DNA of 64,000 nt from Streptomyces cinnabarinus. GTDB taxonomy: Bacteria; Actinomycetota; Actinomycetes; Streptomycetales; Streptomycetaceae. How positions within the stretch are numbered: the stretch's first letter is position 1; each line of letters begins with the position of its first letter. This document shows, piece after piece, positions 44,266 to 52,737 of this stretch. The stretch is taken from the NCBI RefSeq assembly GCF_027270315.1, contig NZ_CP114413.1, positions 2,480,001-2,544,000 of the forward strand, written 5' to 3'. The position numbers were made by a program, and so were the translations under genes. The notes below the pieces were generated by a model, which had not been told where the DNA came from, ran no database searches, and saw nothing but the letters and a program-made list of their open reading frames with translations.

Positions 44266-45033
44266 TCAGTACCGGCGTTCCTGCTTCTGCTTGCACTCCA
44301 CGCACAGGGTCGCGCGCGGAAAGGCCTGCATACGGGCCTTTCCGATCGGATTGCCACAGTTCTCGCAGAGCCCGTAGGTGCCCGCGTCCAGCCGCTCCAG
44401 GGCGCGCTCGGTCTGGGTGAGCATCTCCCGCGCGTTGGCGGCGAGCGCCAGCTCGTGCTCCCGCGTGATGTTCTTCGTCCCGGTATCGGCCTGGTCGTCC
44501 CCGGCGCCGTCCCCCGAGTCCCGCATGAGACCGGCGACCGACTGCTCGGAGGAGGTGATCTCGTTCCGCAGCCGCTCCCCCTCGGAGAGCAGCTCGGCGC
44601 GGGCCTCCTCGACCTCCTCGGGGGTCCAGGGGTCCTCACCGGGGCGTACGGCGAGCTCGCCCGGTTCCACCGCCGCGGCGACGCGCGCCTTGGGAACGGC
44701 GGTCTTGGCCGCCGTGGCCGTGCCAGGAGTCTTCTTCGCAACCACCGTCGTGGCTCCCGTCTGCTCCGCGGCCTGGGCCGCGCCCGCCTTCTTGGCCGTG
44801 CTCTTCTTGGCCGCGCTCTTCTTCACGGCAGCCTTCTTGGCCACGGTTTTCTTGGCCGCGGCTTTCTTGGCTGTGGACTTCTTGGCAGTGGTCTTCTTGG
44901 CGGGCGCCGCCTTCTTCGCCGCCGCCTTCTTCGCGGTGCTCTTCTTGCCGTTCACATCCTTGGCCGCATCGTCGGAGGCTTTCGTGGCCCTGCCGGACGC
45001 CGACTGCTGTACGGCGGTCTTCTTCGCCACCAT
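44266..45033 (-). CDS. DksA/TraR zinc-finger protein with histone-H1-like Lys/Ala tail
   Basis: 255 aa. Residues 1-90 are KKxAAKK-type repeats (for example KKAAPAKKTTAKKSTAKKAA), like linker-histone or HupS tails. Residues 145-255 form a TraR/DksA domain: a coiled coil (EEARAELLSEGERLRNEI, HELALAANAREMLTQTERAL) and a C4 zinc finger CENCGNPIGKARMQAFPRAT followed by LCVEC. Acidic DxxDxA-type tip residues appear in GDDQADTG. ATG at 45033 with GAAGGGGCC upstream. It may bind DNA and RNA polymerase; divergent from ileS. Confidence 0.88.
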   Translation of the reverse strand: MVAKKTAVQQSASGRATKASDDAAKDVNGKKSTAKKAAAKKAAPAKKTTAKKSTAKKAAAKKTVAKKAAVKKSAAKKSTAKKAGAAQAAEQTGATTVVAKKTPGTATAAKTAVPKARVAAAVEPGELAVRPGEDPWTPEEVEEARAELLSEGERLRNEITSSEQSVAGLMRDSGDGAGDDQADTGTKNITREHELALAANAREMLTQTERALERLDAGTYGLCENCGNPIGKARMQAFPRATLCVECKQKQERRY

Positions 45034-45318
45034 GGCCGCGGCCCCTTCACATATTGTGATCTTGCACGCGAATCGTGCTGGGACGATAAATCGACTTGAG
45101 CCCCGCGGCAACGGGGCACACCGCCCGATTCGCCCGCCTCGCGCACGTCGCACGGCCGACATGCATCCGTTGTGCCCAGCTCCCTGCCCGGTAACCCGCG
45201 CGGCGAACCGTCCCGGAATCCGAACACCCGTGCCACGCCATTCGGGTCACCGCGAGCCGCACCCGGCACCCTCCCGCGGCGCCCGGAAAACCGGTCGGCC
45301 ACCGTCCCCGCGGCGCCG
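45034..45318. other. divergent intergenic region, no gene seen
   Basis: About 285 bases between the DksA-type gene and the start of the ileS leader. It should hold both promoters; an AT-rich patch with ACAATATG lies at about 45047-45056 in front of the DksA-type gene. No convincing ORF, RNA or repeat is visible. Confidence 0.4.
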
Positions 45319-45324
45319 TACACT
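45319..45324 (+). promoter_or_regulatory. candidate -10 of the ileS promoter
   Basis: TACACT lies 7 bases upstream of the probable start of the T-box leader; no -35 consensus is clear. Confidence 0.4.
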
Positions 45325-45330
45325 GGGCGG

Positions 45331-45628
45331 AGCGAGAAGCGTGGATGGGGACGAGTAGCGGCGTACGCAGCCCAGAGCGACCCGGGGACGGTGGGAGCCC
45401 GGGGGCGAGCGCGACGTGAAGATCACCCCGGAGCCGCCGGAAGAAGACCCTCCCAGGGTTGGTAGACCCGGCATCGCGACCCCAATGAGGGGGCTCACCG
45501 AGGCACACGGGCCATCGGCGGGCCAAGGAGGGTGGTACCGCGGGAGCGCGCCGCAGCCGGCGCAACGCAAGACGTAGCTCTCGTCCCTCCGGACGGAAGG
45601 CAGCAAGTCCGCCGGAGGAAGCCCGCAG
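45331..45628 (+). ncRNA. isoleucine T-box riboswitch (translational) of ileS
   Basis: The T-box sequence AGGAGGGTGGTACCGCGGG is at 45526-45544. Stem I features GACGAGTA (about 45350-45357), CAGAGCGACC and GGTGGGAGCCC lie before it. The specifier codon ATC (Ile) is at 45422-45424 in GTGAAGATCACC. A sequestor CCTCCGG (45586-45592) pairs with CCGGAGG (45612-45618), which includes the ribosome-binding site 10 bases before ATG 45629. So uncharged tRNA-Ile would free the start site rather than read through a terminator. Confidence 0.88.
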
Positions 45629-48600
45629 ATGACAAAGCCGACGTACCGCCAGGTACCCGCCCAGGTCGACCTGCCCGCGCTGGAGCACGCGGTGCTCGAT
45701 TTCTGGCGCGAGCAGAAGATCTTCGCCAAGAGCCTGGAGCAGTCCGAGGGCCGCCCCGAGTGGGTGTTCTACGAGGGCCCGCCCACCGCGAACGGCATGC
45801 CCGGCGCCCACCACATCGAGGCCCGCGTCTTCAAGGACGTCTTCCCCCGCTTCCGCACCATGCGCGGCTACCACGTGGCCCGCAAGGCCGGCTGGGACTG
45901 CCACGGCCTGCCGGTGGAGCTGGCGGTCGAGAAGGAGCTCGGCTTCTCCGGCAAGCAGGACATCGAGGCGTACGGCATCGCCGAGTTCAACGACCGGTGC
46001 CGCCAGTCCGTGACCCGGCACACCGACGCCTTCGCCGAGCTGACGACCCGCATGGGCTACTGGGTCGACCTGGACGACGCGTACCGCACGATGGACCCCG
46101 AGTACATCGAGTCCGTCTGGTGGTCGCTGAAGGAGATCTTCGGCAAGGGCCTGCTGGTCCAGGACCACCGCGTCGCCCCCTGGTGCCCCCGCTGCGGCAC
46201 CGGCCTGTCCGACCACGAACTGGCCCAGGGCTACGAGACGGTCGTCGACCCGTCCGTCTACGTCCGTTTCCCGCTCACCTCCGGTCCGCTGGCCGGCGAG
46301 GCCGCCCTCCTGGTCTGGACGACGACCCCCTGGACGCTGGTCTCCAACACCGCGGTCGCCGCCCACCCCGAGGTCACCTACGTCGTCGCGACCGACGGCG
46401 AGGAGAAGCTGGTCGTCGCCGAACCGCTGGTCGCCAAGGCCCTCGGTGAGGGCTGGGAGACCACCGGCCAGTCCTTCACCGGCGCCGAGATGGAGCGCTG
46501 GACCTACCAGCGCCCCTTCGAGCTGGTGGAGTTCCCGGAGCCCGCCCACTACGTGGTCAACGCCGAGTACGTCACCACCGAGGACGGCACCGGTCTGGTC
46601 CATCAGTCCCCCGCCTTCGGTGAGGACGACCTCAAGGTCTGCCGCTCCTACGGTCTGCCGGTCGTCAACCCCGTCCGTCCGGACGGCACGTTCGAGGAGG
46701 ACGTCCCCCTGGTCGGCGGCGTCTTCTTCAAGAAGGCGGACGAAAAGCTCACCGAGGACCTCCAGCAGCGTGGCCTGCTCTTCCGGCACATCCCGTACGA
46801 GCACAGCTACCCGCACTGCTGGCGCTGCCACACCGCGCTCCTCTACTACGCGCAGCCGTCCTGGTACATCCGCACCACGGCCATCAAGGACCGCCTCCTC
46901 CAGGAGAACGAGAACACCAACTGGTTCCCGGACACGGTCAAGCACGGCCGCTTCGGCGACTGGCTCCAGAACAACATCGACTGGGCGCTGTCCCGCAACC
47001 GCTACTGGGGCACCCCGCTGCCGATCTGGCGCTGCGAGGACGACCACCTCACCTGCGTCGGCTCCCGCGCGGAGCTCACCGAGCTGACCGGCACCGACCA
47101 GTCGGGCCTCGACCCGCACCGCCCGTTCATCGACGACGTCACCTTCGCCTGCCCGCAGTGCGAGAAGACGGCCACGCGCGTGCCGGAGGTCATCGATGCC
47201 TGGTACGACTCGGGTTCGATGCCGTTCGCGCAGTGGGGTTACCCGTACAAGAACAAGGAACTGTTCGAGTCCCGCTACCCGGCGCAGTTCATCAGCGAGG
47301 CCATCGACCAGACCCGCGGCTGGTTCTACACGCTGATGGCGGTCGGCACCCTGGTCTTCGACAAGTCCTCCTACGAGAACGTGGTCTGCCTCGGCCACAT
47401 CCTCGCCGAGGACGGCCGCAAGATGTCCAAGCACCTGGGCAACATCCTCCAGCCGATCCCGCTGATGGACCAGCACGGCGCCGACGCGGTCCGCTGGTTC
47501 ATGGCGGCCGGCGGCTCCCCGTGGGCGGCCCGTCGCGTCGGCCACGGCACGATCCAGGAGGTCGTCCGCAAGACCCTGCTGACGTACTGGAACACGGTCG
47601 CCTTCCAGGCCCTGTACGCCCGTACGTCCGAGTGGGCGCCCTCCGCGGCCGACCCGGCCCCGGCCGACCGTCCGCTGATCGACCGCTGGCTGCTGTCCGA
47701 ACTCCACGCGCTCACCGACCAGGTGACGCAGGCTCTGGAGGCGTACGACACCCAGCGCGCCGGCAAGTTGCTGTCCGGGTTCGTCGACGACCTGTCCAAC
47801 TGGTACGTCCGCCGCTCGCGCCGCCGCTTCTGGCAGGGCGACAAGGCCGCGCTGCGCACGCTGCACGAGGTCGTGGAGACCGTCACCAAGCTGCTGGCCC
47901 CGCTGACCCCGTTCATCACCGAGCGGGTCTGGCAGGACCTGGTCGTCCCGGTGACGCCGGGCGCCCCGGAGTCGGTGCACCTGGCGTCCTGGCCGGAGGC
48001 GGACCTGACCGCCATCGACCCGGAGCTGTCGAAGCAGATGGTGCTCGTCCGGCGTCTGGTGGAGCTCGGCCGTGCCACGCGCGCGGAGTCGGGCGTCAAG
48101 ACCCGTCAGCCGCTGTCCCGGGCCCTGGTGGCGGCCACGGGCTTCGACACCCTCGACCCCGAACTGCACACGCAGATCACCGAGGAGCTGAACGTCTCGT
48201 CGCTGGCGTCTCTCTCCGATGTCGGCGGCAGCCTGGTGGACACCACCGCGAAGGCCAACTTCCGCGCCCTGGGCAAGCGTTTCGGCAAGCGTGTCCAGGA
48301 CGTGGCGAAGGCCGTCGCGAACGCCGACGCGGCCGCGCTGTCCTTGGCCCTGCGCGAGGGCACGGCGTCGGTCGGGGTCGACGGTGAGACGATCACCCTC
48401 GCCCCGGACGAGGTGATCATCACCGAGACCCCGCGCGAGGGCTGGTCGGTGGCGTCCGACGCGGGCGCCACGGTCGCCCTGGACCTGGAGATCACGGAGG
48501 AGCTGCGCCGAGCCGGTCTGGCCCGGGACGCGATCCGCCTGATCCAGGAGGCGCGCAAGAACAGCGGCCTCGACGTGGCCGACCGGATCGCCCTGCGCTG

Positions 48601-48766
48601 GACGGCGACGGATGCGGCGACGGTCGCGGCGCTGTCGGAGCACGCGGAGCTGATCGCCGACGAGGTCCTTGCGACGGACTTCGCCCAGGGCGAGGCGGAC
48701 GACGGCTACGGCGCCCCGTTCACGGACGAGGGACTGTCCCTGGTCTTCCGCCTGCGCAAGGCGTAA
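45629..48766 (+). CDS. ileS: isoleucyl-tRNA synthetase, type 2, with altered HIGH motif
   Basis: 1045 aa class I synthetase of the eukaryotic-like IleRS2 group. The position of HxGH is occupied by GAHH (residues 59-62, in PPTANGMPGAHHIEAR). KMSKS appears as KMSKH in EDGRKMSKHLGN near residue 595. Editing domain CP1 contains VLLVWTTTPWTLVSN-like segments (LLVWTTTPWTLVSNTAVAAH) and the zinc-type CRRCGT-like WCPRCGTGLS. The C-terminus is a long anticodon-binding and IleRS2 tail. Translation is governed by the T-box upstream. Type 2 enzymes resist mupirocin. Confidence 0.96.
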   Translation: MTKPTYRQVPAQVDLPALEHAVLDFWREQKIFAKSLEQSEGRPEWVFYEGPPTANGMPGAHHIEARVFKDVFPRFRTMRGYHVARKAGWDCHGLPVELAVEKELGFSGKQDIEAYGIAEFNDRCRQSVTRHTDAFAELTTRMGYWVDLDDAYRTMDPEYIESVWWSLKEIFGKGLLVQDHRVAPWCPRCGTGLSDHELAQGYETVVDPSVYVRFPLTSGPLAGEAALLVWTTTPWTLVSNTAVAAHPEVTYVVATDGEEKLVVAEPLVAKALGEGWETTGQSFTGAEMERWTYQRPFELVEFPEPAHYVVNAEYVTTEDGTGLVHQSPAFGEDDLKVCRSYGLPVVNPVRPDGTFEEDVPLVGGVFFKKADEKLTEDLQQRGLLFRHIPYEHSYPHCWRCHTALLYYAQPSWYIRTTAIKDRLLQENENTNWFPDTVKHGRFGDWLQNNIDWALSRNRYWGTPLPIWRCEDDHLTCVGSRAELTELTGTDQSGLDPHRPFIDDVTFACPQCEKTATRVPEVIDAWYDSGSMPFAQWGYPYKNKELFESRYPAQFISEAIDQTRGWFYTLMAVGTLVFDKSSYENVVCLGHILAEDGRKMSKHLGNILQPIPLMDQHGADAVRWFMAAGGSPWAARRVGHGTIQEVVRKTLLTYWNTVAFQALYARTSEWAPSAADPAPADRPLIDRWLLSELHALTDQVTQALEAYDTQRAGKLLSGFVDDLSNWYVRRSRRRFWQGDKAALRTLHEVVETVTKLLAPLTPFITERVWQDLVVPVTPGAPESVHLASWPEADLTAIDPELSKQMVLVRRLVELGRATRAESGVKTRQPLSRALVAATGFDTLDPELHTQITEELNVSSLASLSDVGGSLVDTTAKANFRALGKRFGKRVQDVAKAVANADAAALSLALREGTASVGVDGETITLAPDEVIITETPREGWSVASDAGATVALDLEITEELRRAGLARDAIRLIQEARKNSGLDVADRIALRWTATDAATVAALSEHAELIADEVLATDFAQGEADDGYGAPFTDEGLSLVFRLRKA

Positions 48767-48783
48767 GCCGGAGGAAGAGCGCA

Positions 48784-48818
48784 GAGGGCCCGGTCTCCAG
48801 GTCGGAGGCCGGGCCCTC
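48784..48818 (+). terminator. first hairpin after ileS
   Basis: GAGGGCCCGG/CCGGGCCCTC stem with an inner TCTCC/GGAG pairing, 17 bases past the ileS stop. Confidence 0.75.
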
Positions 48819-48845
48819 GTGCGTGCCCTCGCTGTCAACCCGCGT

Positions 48846-48889
48846 AAAAGGGGCGGGCCCCGGATCGAAATCCGGGGCCCGCCCCTTTT
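48846..48889. terminator. strong bidirectional terminator between ileS and divIVA
   Basis: A perfect 20-bp stem (AAAAGGGGCGGGCCCCGGAT) with a CGAA tetraloop, with A4/T4 at the ends that form a U tail for either strand. It lies between convergent genes and follows another hairpin. Confidence 0.92.
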
Positions 48890-48924
48890 GAACGCTGCCG
48901 ACGCCTAAGGCGTACTACTGGCCG

Positions 48925-50085
48925 TCAGTTGTCGTCCTCGTCGATCAGGAACCCGCGCATCGGCGAGGGAGCCTGACCCATCGGGGACGGACCCTGCGGA
49001 CGCACCGGCGCCATCGGCTGGGTCATCGCCGGGGACATCTGCTGCTGGCCGCCGTAGGAGGGGGCCGCCGGAGCGGGACCGCCACCCATGCCCGGGTTGC
49101 CGCCGTAGGACGGGGCACTCGCACCGGCCGGGGCCATCGACGGCGCCGGGGACGGCGGCAGCGAGGCGGTGGCCGGGGTGCGCGGCGGGGCCAGCGAGTC
49201 GTCGGCCTGGGTCTCCAGCTGACGCAGCTGCGACTCCAGGTAGGACTTCAGCCGCGTGCGGTACTCGCGCTCGAAGCCGCGCAGGTCCTCGACCTTGCGC
49301 TCCAGCGTGGCGCGAGCGGACTCCAGGGAGCCCATCGCGACGCGGTGCTTCTCCTGCGCGTCCCGCTCCAGGGCGTCGGCCTTGGCTCGGGCGTCACGCT
49401 CCAGACCCTCGGCGCGCGAACGCGCCTCGCCGACGATCTTGTTGGCCTCGGAACGGGCCTCGGCGATCGCCTGGTCGGCGGTCTGCTGGGCCAGCGAGAG
49501 GACACGGGCGGCGCTGTCGCCACCGGGGCCCTGACCGGGGCCGCCCATCGGACCGCCCATGGGGCCGCCCATCGGACCGCCCATCTGCTGCATCGGGGGC
49601 TGACCCATCGGACCGGGACCCTGGCCCATCGGACCGGGACCCTGCGGGCCACCCTGACCGCCGGGACCGGCGGGCAGCTGCGGGGCACCGCTCGGCAGCT
49701 GGGGCGGGCCACCCATGGGGCCACCCATCTGCTGCTGCGGCGGGCCCGATATGCCGGCCGGCACCGGGGCGCCCGGGCCTCGCATGCCCTGCTGCGGCGG
49801 CATACCCTGCGGCGGCATACCCTGCGGGGGCATACCCTGTTGCGGCGGCATACCCTGCTGGTCCTGCGGCTGCTCCGGAGGCTTGCGCATGTTCTGCTGA
49901 TTCTGGGCAGCAGCACGCGTGGCCGCGGCCAGTTTGGCGCGCAGGTCCTCGTTCTCGCGGAGCAGGCGGGTCAGCTCGGCTTCGACCTCATCGAGGAAGG
50001 CATCGACCTCGTCCTCGTCATAGCCTTCTCGGAGGCGGACGGTCGTGAACTGCTTGTTCCGCACGTCCTCGGGGGTCAACGGCAT
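48925..50085 (-). CDS. divIVA: DivIVA polar growth determinant
   Basis: 386 aa. The N-terminal lipid-binding domain (PLTPEDVRNKQFTTVRLREG then YDEDEVDAFLDEVEAELTRL) is followed by a Gln/Pro/Gly/Met-rich linker (about residues 65-195; GMPPQ and GGPM repeats), a long second coiled coil (about 205-295) and a disordered C-terminal tail ending in GFLIDEDDN. In Streptomyces this essential protein sits at hyphal tips and directs cell-wall growth. Last gene of the division cluster on this strand. Confidence 0.97.
   Translation of the reverse strand: MPLTPEDVRNKQFTTVRLREGYDEDEVDAFLDEVEAELTRLLRENEDLRAKLAAATRAAAQNQQNMRKPPEQPQDQQGMPPQQGMPPQGMPPQGMPPQQGMRGPGAPVPAGISGPPQQQMGGPMGGPPQLPSGAPQLPAGPGGQGGPQGPGPMGQGPGPMGQPPMQQMGGPMGGPMGGPMGGPGQGPGGDSAARVLSLAQQTADQAIAEARSEANKIVGEARSRAEGLERDARAKADALERDAQEKHRVAMGSLESARATLERKVEDLRGFEREYRTRLKSYLESQLRQLETQADDSLAPPRTPATASLPPSPAPSMAPAGASAPSYGGNPGMGGGPAPAAPSYGGQQQMSPAMTQPMAPVRPQGPSPMGQAPSPMRGFLIDEDDN
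49541..49588. repeat. 12-bp tandem repeat in divIVA linker (GGPM units)
   Basis: About four copies of CCGCCCATNGGN on the plus strand encode Gly-Gly-Pro-Met units in the DivIVA linker. Confidence 0.7.
49782..49866. repeat. 15-bp repeat in divIVA linker (GMPPQ units)
   Basis: Five to six degenerate copies of GGCATACCCTGCGGC (plus strand) encode QGMPP units in the linker. Copy number is likely to vary by slippage. Confidence 0.7.
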
Positions 50086-50141
50086 CTCTTCACCTCAACG
50101 TAGTCGTCGGCATTCGGCAAGACGGTAGGTCACATCGCTCA

Positions 50142-50426
50142 TCACAGCCGGCTCACGATCGAGATCAGGATGTAGACGATGATCATCAGTACGAAGAAGG
50201 ACAGGTCGAGCGCCACGCCCCCGAGACGCAACGGCGGAATAAACCGCCGCAGAAGCTTGAGCGGTGGATCAGTGACAGTGTAGGTGGCCTCCAGAACGAC
50301 CACCATCGCCTTGCCGGGTTGCCATGAGCGGGCGAACTGGAAGACATAGTCCATGACCAACCGGAAGATCAGCACGATGAGGAAGCACATCAGCGCGATG
50401 TAGACGACATCCAGGACCACGCTCAT
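50142..50426 (-). CDS. ylmG: YggT family membrane protein
   Basis: 94 aa with two membrane segments (VVYIALMCFLIVLIFRLVMD and ALDLSFFVLMIIVYILISIV) joined by a loop with ATYTVTDPPLKLLRRFIPP, the family signature. ATG at 50426 was chosen over the upstream open frame. YlmG/YggT proteins sit between sepF and divIVA in Gram-positive dcw clusters and help membrane or division organisation; mechanism unclear. Confidence 0.93.
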   Translation of the reverse strand: MSVVLDVVYIALMCFLIVLIFRLVMDYVFQFARSWQPGKAMVVVLEATYTVTDPPLKLLRRFIPPLRLGGVALDLSFFVLMIIVYILISIVSRL

Positions 50427-50511
50427 GACCCTTGCTTCCCTCTCCCCAGTTTCCGTGCTGCTGCGGTACCGCGTTGTGTAGCTCTTGTACTGCTTTTTCC
50501 GGTTGTGCGTC

Positions 50512-51153
50512 TCAGCTCTGGTTGAAGAACCCGCCCTCTGCGATGCGGGCCTTGTCCTCCGCCGTGACATCGACGTTAGCAGGCGACAACAGGAACACCT
50601 TCTGCGTCACCCGCTCGATGCTGCCGTGAAGACCAAACACCAAACCAGCCGCAAAGTCGACAAGTCGCTTCGCGTCTGTGTCATCCATCTCAGTCAGATT
50701 CATGATCACCGGGGTGCCCTCACGGAAGTGTTCCCCGATGGTACGGGCCTCGTTGTAGGTCCGTGGGTGAAGCGTGGTGATCCGGTACGGCTCTCGTTCC
50801 GACACGACCTTGGGCATGATCACCGGCGCGTTCTTCTCCAGGCTCTGACGTTCTTGTGTGATGGACGCCACGGGCGCGATGCGCGCCGGGCGCCCGGATT
50901 CCGCGGCTAGCGAAGCGGAATGGGGCACCGGGTCGCGCGGAGCCGACGGTTGCACCACTCGTACCGATTCGTCCCTTTGGGACTGGTGTGCACTGTGGGA
51001 CTGGTGCGACCGCTCGTGCGGCCGGTGGTCCCGCTCCGGCTCGGGGTCGAGTTCCGGTTCGAAGTCGTCATCGGGGTCGAAACCGCGGCCGTCGTACCCA
51101 TCGTCCTCCACGAGGCCGAGGTAGACCGCCATCTTGCGCATCGCGCCGGCCAT
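50512..51153 (-). CDS. sepF: cell division protein SepF
   Basis: 213 aa. The N-terminal amphipathic helix AGAMRKMAVYLGLVEDD binds membrane, a disordered acidic/His-rich linker covers residues 18-115 (DPDDDFEPELDPEPERDHR), and the C-terminal SepF core has YNEARTIGEHFREGTPVIMN then DDTDAKRLVDFAAGL and the C-terminal AEGGFFNQS. It anchors FtsZ polymers to the membrane. ATG at 51153 is preceded by GGAGGACTCAGC. Confidence 0.96.
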   Translation of the reverse strand: MAGAMRKMAVYLGLVEDDGYDGRGFDPDDDFEPELDPEPERDHRPHERSHQSHSAHQSQRDESVRVVQPSAPRDPVPHSASLAAESGRPARIAPVASITQERQSLEKNAPVIMPKVVSEREPYRITTLHPRTYNEARTIGEHFREGTPVIMNLTEMDDTDAKRLVDFAAGLVFGLHGSIERVTQKVFLLSPANVDVTAEDKARIAEGGFFNQS

Positions 51154-51282
51154 GCTCTGAGTCCTCCGCTCTGTGGTGGATCGGCTGACGACTGCCAAGT
51201 GCCCGCCATCCACGAGGTCGTTACACCCGCTGCTCAGCGGTAATGACCATATTTTCTGCTGTGGTCCGACTTCCTGGCGACG

Positions 51283-52002
51283 TTACCCGAGCCTCGCGCG
51301 GACTCCGAGTACCGCGCTGCCGACGCGCACATGTGTCGCTCCGGCCGCCACGGCCTGTTCGAGGTCCGCACTCATTCCTGCCGAGACCATGTTCGCAGCC
51401 GGATGGACTCGGCGCAGGTCGGTCGACAAATCCATCAACCGCTCGAACGCCGCCTGTTCACGTCCCGCGTACTCTCCGGTCAAGGGTGCGACGGTCATCA
51501 ACCCGTCGAGCCGCAAACCCGGAGACCCGGCGACCAGACCGGCCAACTCCTCGACCCCGCCCGGCGCCACGCCACCTCGCTCCCCCCGCTCACGCTCACC
51601 CGCGTCGAGCGCGACCTGGAGCAGACACCCCACCTCGCGCCCGGCCCGCACGGCCTCCCTGGAGAGGGCCGTCACCAGCTTGGAGCGATCGACGGAGTGC
51701 ACATGGTCCGCGTAACCGACCACGGATCGCACCTTGTTGGTCTGCAACTGCCCCACAAAATGCCAAGTAAGGGGCAGATCCGAGCATTCCGCGGCCTTCG
51801 GTGCCGCGTCCTGGTCCTTGTTCTCGGCGACATGACGCACACCGAGCTCCGACAGGATCCGCACATCGCTCGCGGGATAGGTCTTGGTGACCACGATCAG
51901 GGTCACCTCCTCGCGCTTCCGCCCGGCGGAGGCGCAGGCCGCGGCGATACGCTTCTCCACTTTCGCCAGGTTCGAGGCGAGTTCGTCCTTACGTTCCGTC
52001 AT
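51283..52002 (-). CDS. ylmE: YggS/YlmE family PLP-binding protein
   Basis: 239 aa TIM barrel with a single PLP bound to the Lys in LIVVTKTYPASDV near residue 40. WHFVGQLQTNKVRSVVGY and GLRLDGLMTVAPL are family motifs, and SAGMSADLEQAVAAGATHVR binds the PLP phosphate. It controls PLP and amino-acid homeostasis. Six bases downstream of ylmD; 129 bases separate it from sepF. Confidence 0.95.
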   Translation of the reverse strand: MTERKDELASNLAKVEKRIAAACASAGRKREEVTLIVVTKTYPASDVRILSELGVRHVAENKDQDAAPKAAECSDLPLTWHFVGQLQTNKVRSVVGYADHVHSVDRSKLVTALSREAVRAGREVGCLLQVALDAGERERGERGGVAPGGVEELAGLVAGSPGLRLDGLMTVAPLTGEYAGREQAAFERLMDLSTDLRRVHPAANMVSAGMSADLEQAVAAGATHVRVGSAVLGVRARLG

Positions 52003-52008
52003 GCCCCA

Positions 52009-52737
52009 TCAGTCCAGCCAGACATAGCCCGCGAGCCGGCCTGTGGTCCGGTCGCGGCGGTACGAGAAGTGGTCGCCCGATTCGCGGGTGCACACCGGCG
52101 ACTGCTCCCGGTCGCGCACCCCGAGCCGGTCGAGCTGCGCGTGCACTCCGGCGGTCACATCCACCGCGGGCGTGCCCCAGCTCGTCTCGGCGTGGGCCGC
52201 CGGCTCGATCGCGGAGACCTCGGCGCGCATCTCCTCGGGTACCTCGTAGCACCGGCCGCAGACCGCGGGCCCGGTGCGGGCGACGATCCGGGACGGTTCG
52301 GCGCCCAGTTCCGTCATCGCACGCACCGCGGCCGGGACAACCCCGGCGATCATGCCGGGACGACCCGCGTGAGCTGCGGCGACGACACCCGCGACCGGGT
52401 CGGCCAGCAGGACCGGGGTGCAGTCGGCGGTGAGGACGGCGAGGGCCAGTCCGCGTTCGGCGGTGACGATCGCGTCGACCTCCGGCACCGGCCGCTCGCC
52501 CCAGGGCCGGTCGACCACGGCGACGTCCTTGCCGTGGACCTGGTTCATCCAGACCACCCGGCCCGGCTCGATCCCCAGCGACTTGGCGGCCAGCTCCCGG
52601 TTGGTGCGCACCGCGCCGGGGTCGTCCCCGACCGCCCCGCCGAGGTTGAGCTCCTCGTACGGAACGGCGCTCACCCCGCCCCACCTGTCGGTGAAGGCGA
52701 AGTGCGCGCCGCTCACGGTGTCGCGCTGTCCTATCAC
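52009..52737 (-). CDS. ylmD: YlmD/PgeF laccase-domain protein
   Basis: 242 aa. His/Cys metal-binding motifs MNQVHGKDVAVVD, AVLTADCTPVLLADP and AAAHAGRPGMIAGVV are those of the multicopper polyphenol oxidase family (DUF152); PgeF hydrolyses UDP-MurNAc-linked wrong amino acids (Ser for L-Ala) in E. coli, so a cell-wall quality-control role is plausible. ATG at 52737 overlaps the ftsZ stop by 4 bases. Confidence 0.93.
   Translation of the reverse strand: MIGQRDTVSGAHFAFTDRWGGVSAVPYEELNLGGAVGDDPGAVRTNRELAAKSLGIEPGRVVWMNQVHGKDVAVVDRPWGERPVPEVDAIVTAERGLALAVLTADCTPVLLADPVAGVVAAAHAGRPGMIAGVVPAAVRAMTELGAEPSRIVARTGPAVCGRCYEVPEEMRAEVSAIEPAAHAETSWGTPAVDVTAGVHAQLDRLGVRDREQSPVCTRESGDHFSYRRDRTTGRLAGYVWLD

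Noticed and set aside
45047..48838. Open frame of about 1260 codons opposite ileS
   Set aside because: Shadow of ileS for the same reason; it has no recognisable motif and its upstream end runs through the T-box.
49541..49866. Repeats in divIVA as a CRISPR-like array
   Set aside because: Units are 12-15 bp, contiguous without unique spacers, and in frame with the protein.
51227..51240. CCGCTG/CAGCGG hairpin between ylmE and sepF
   Set aside because: Six-base stem with a 2-base loop is too small to call a terminator.
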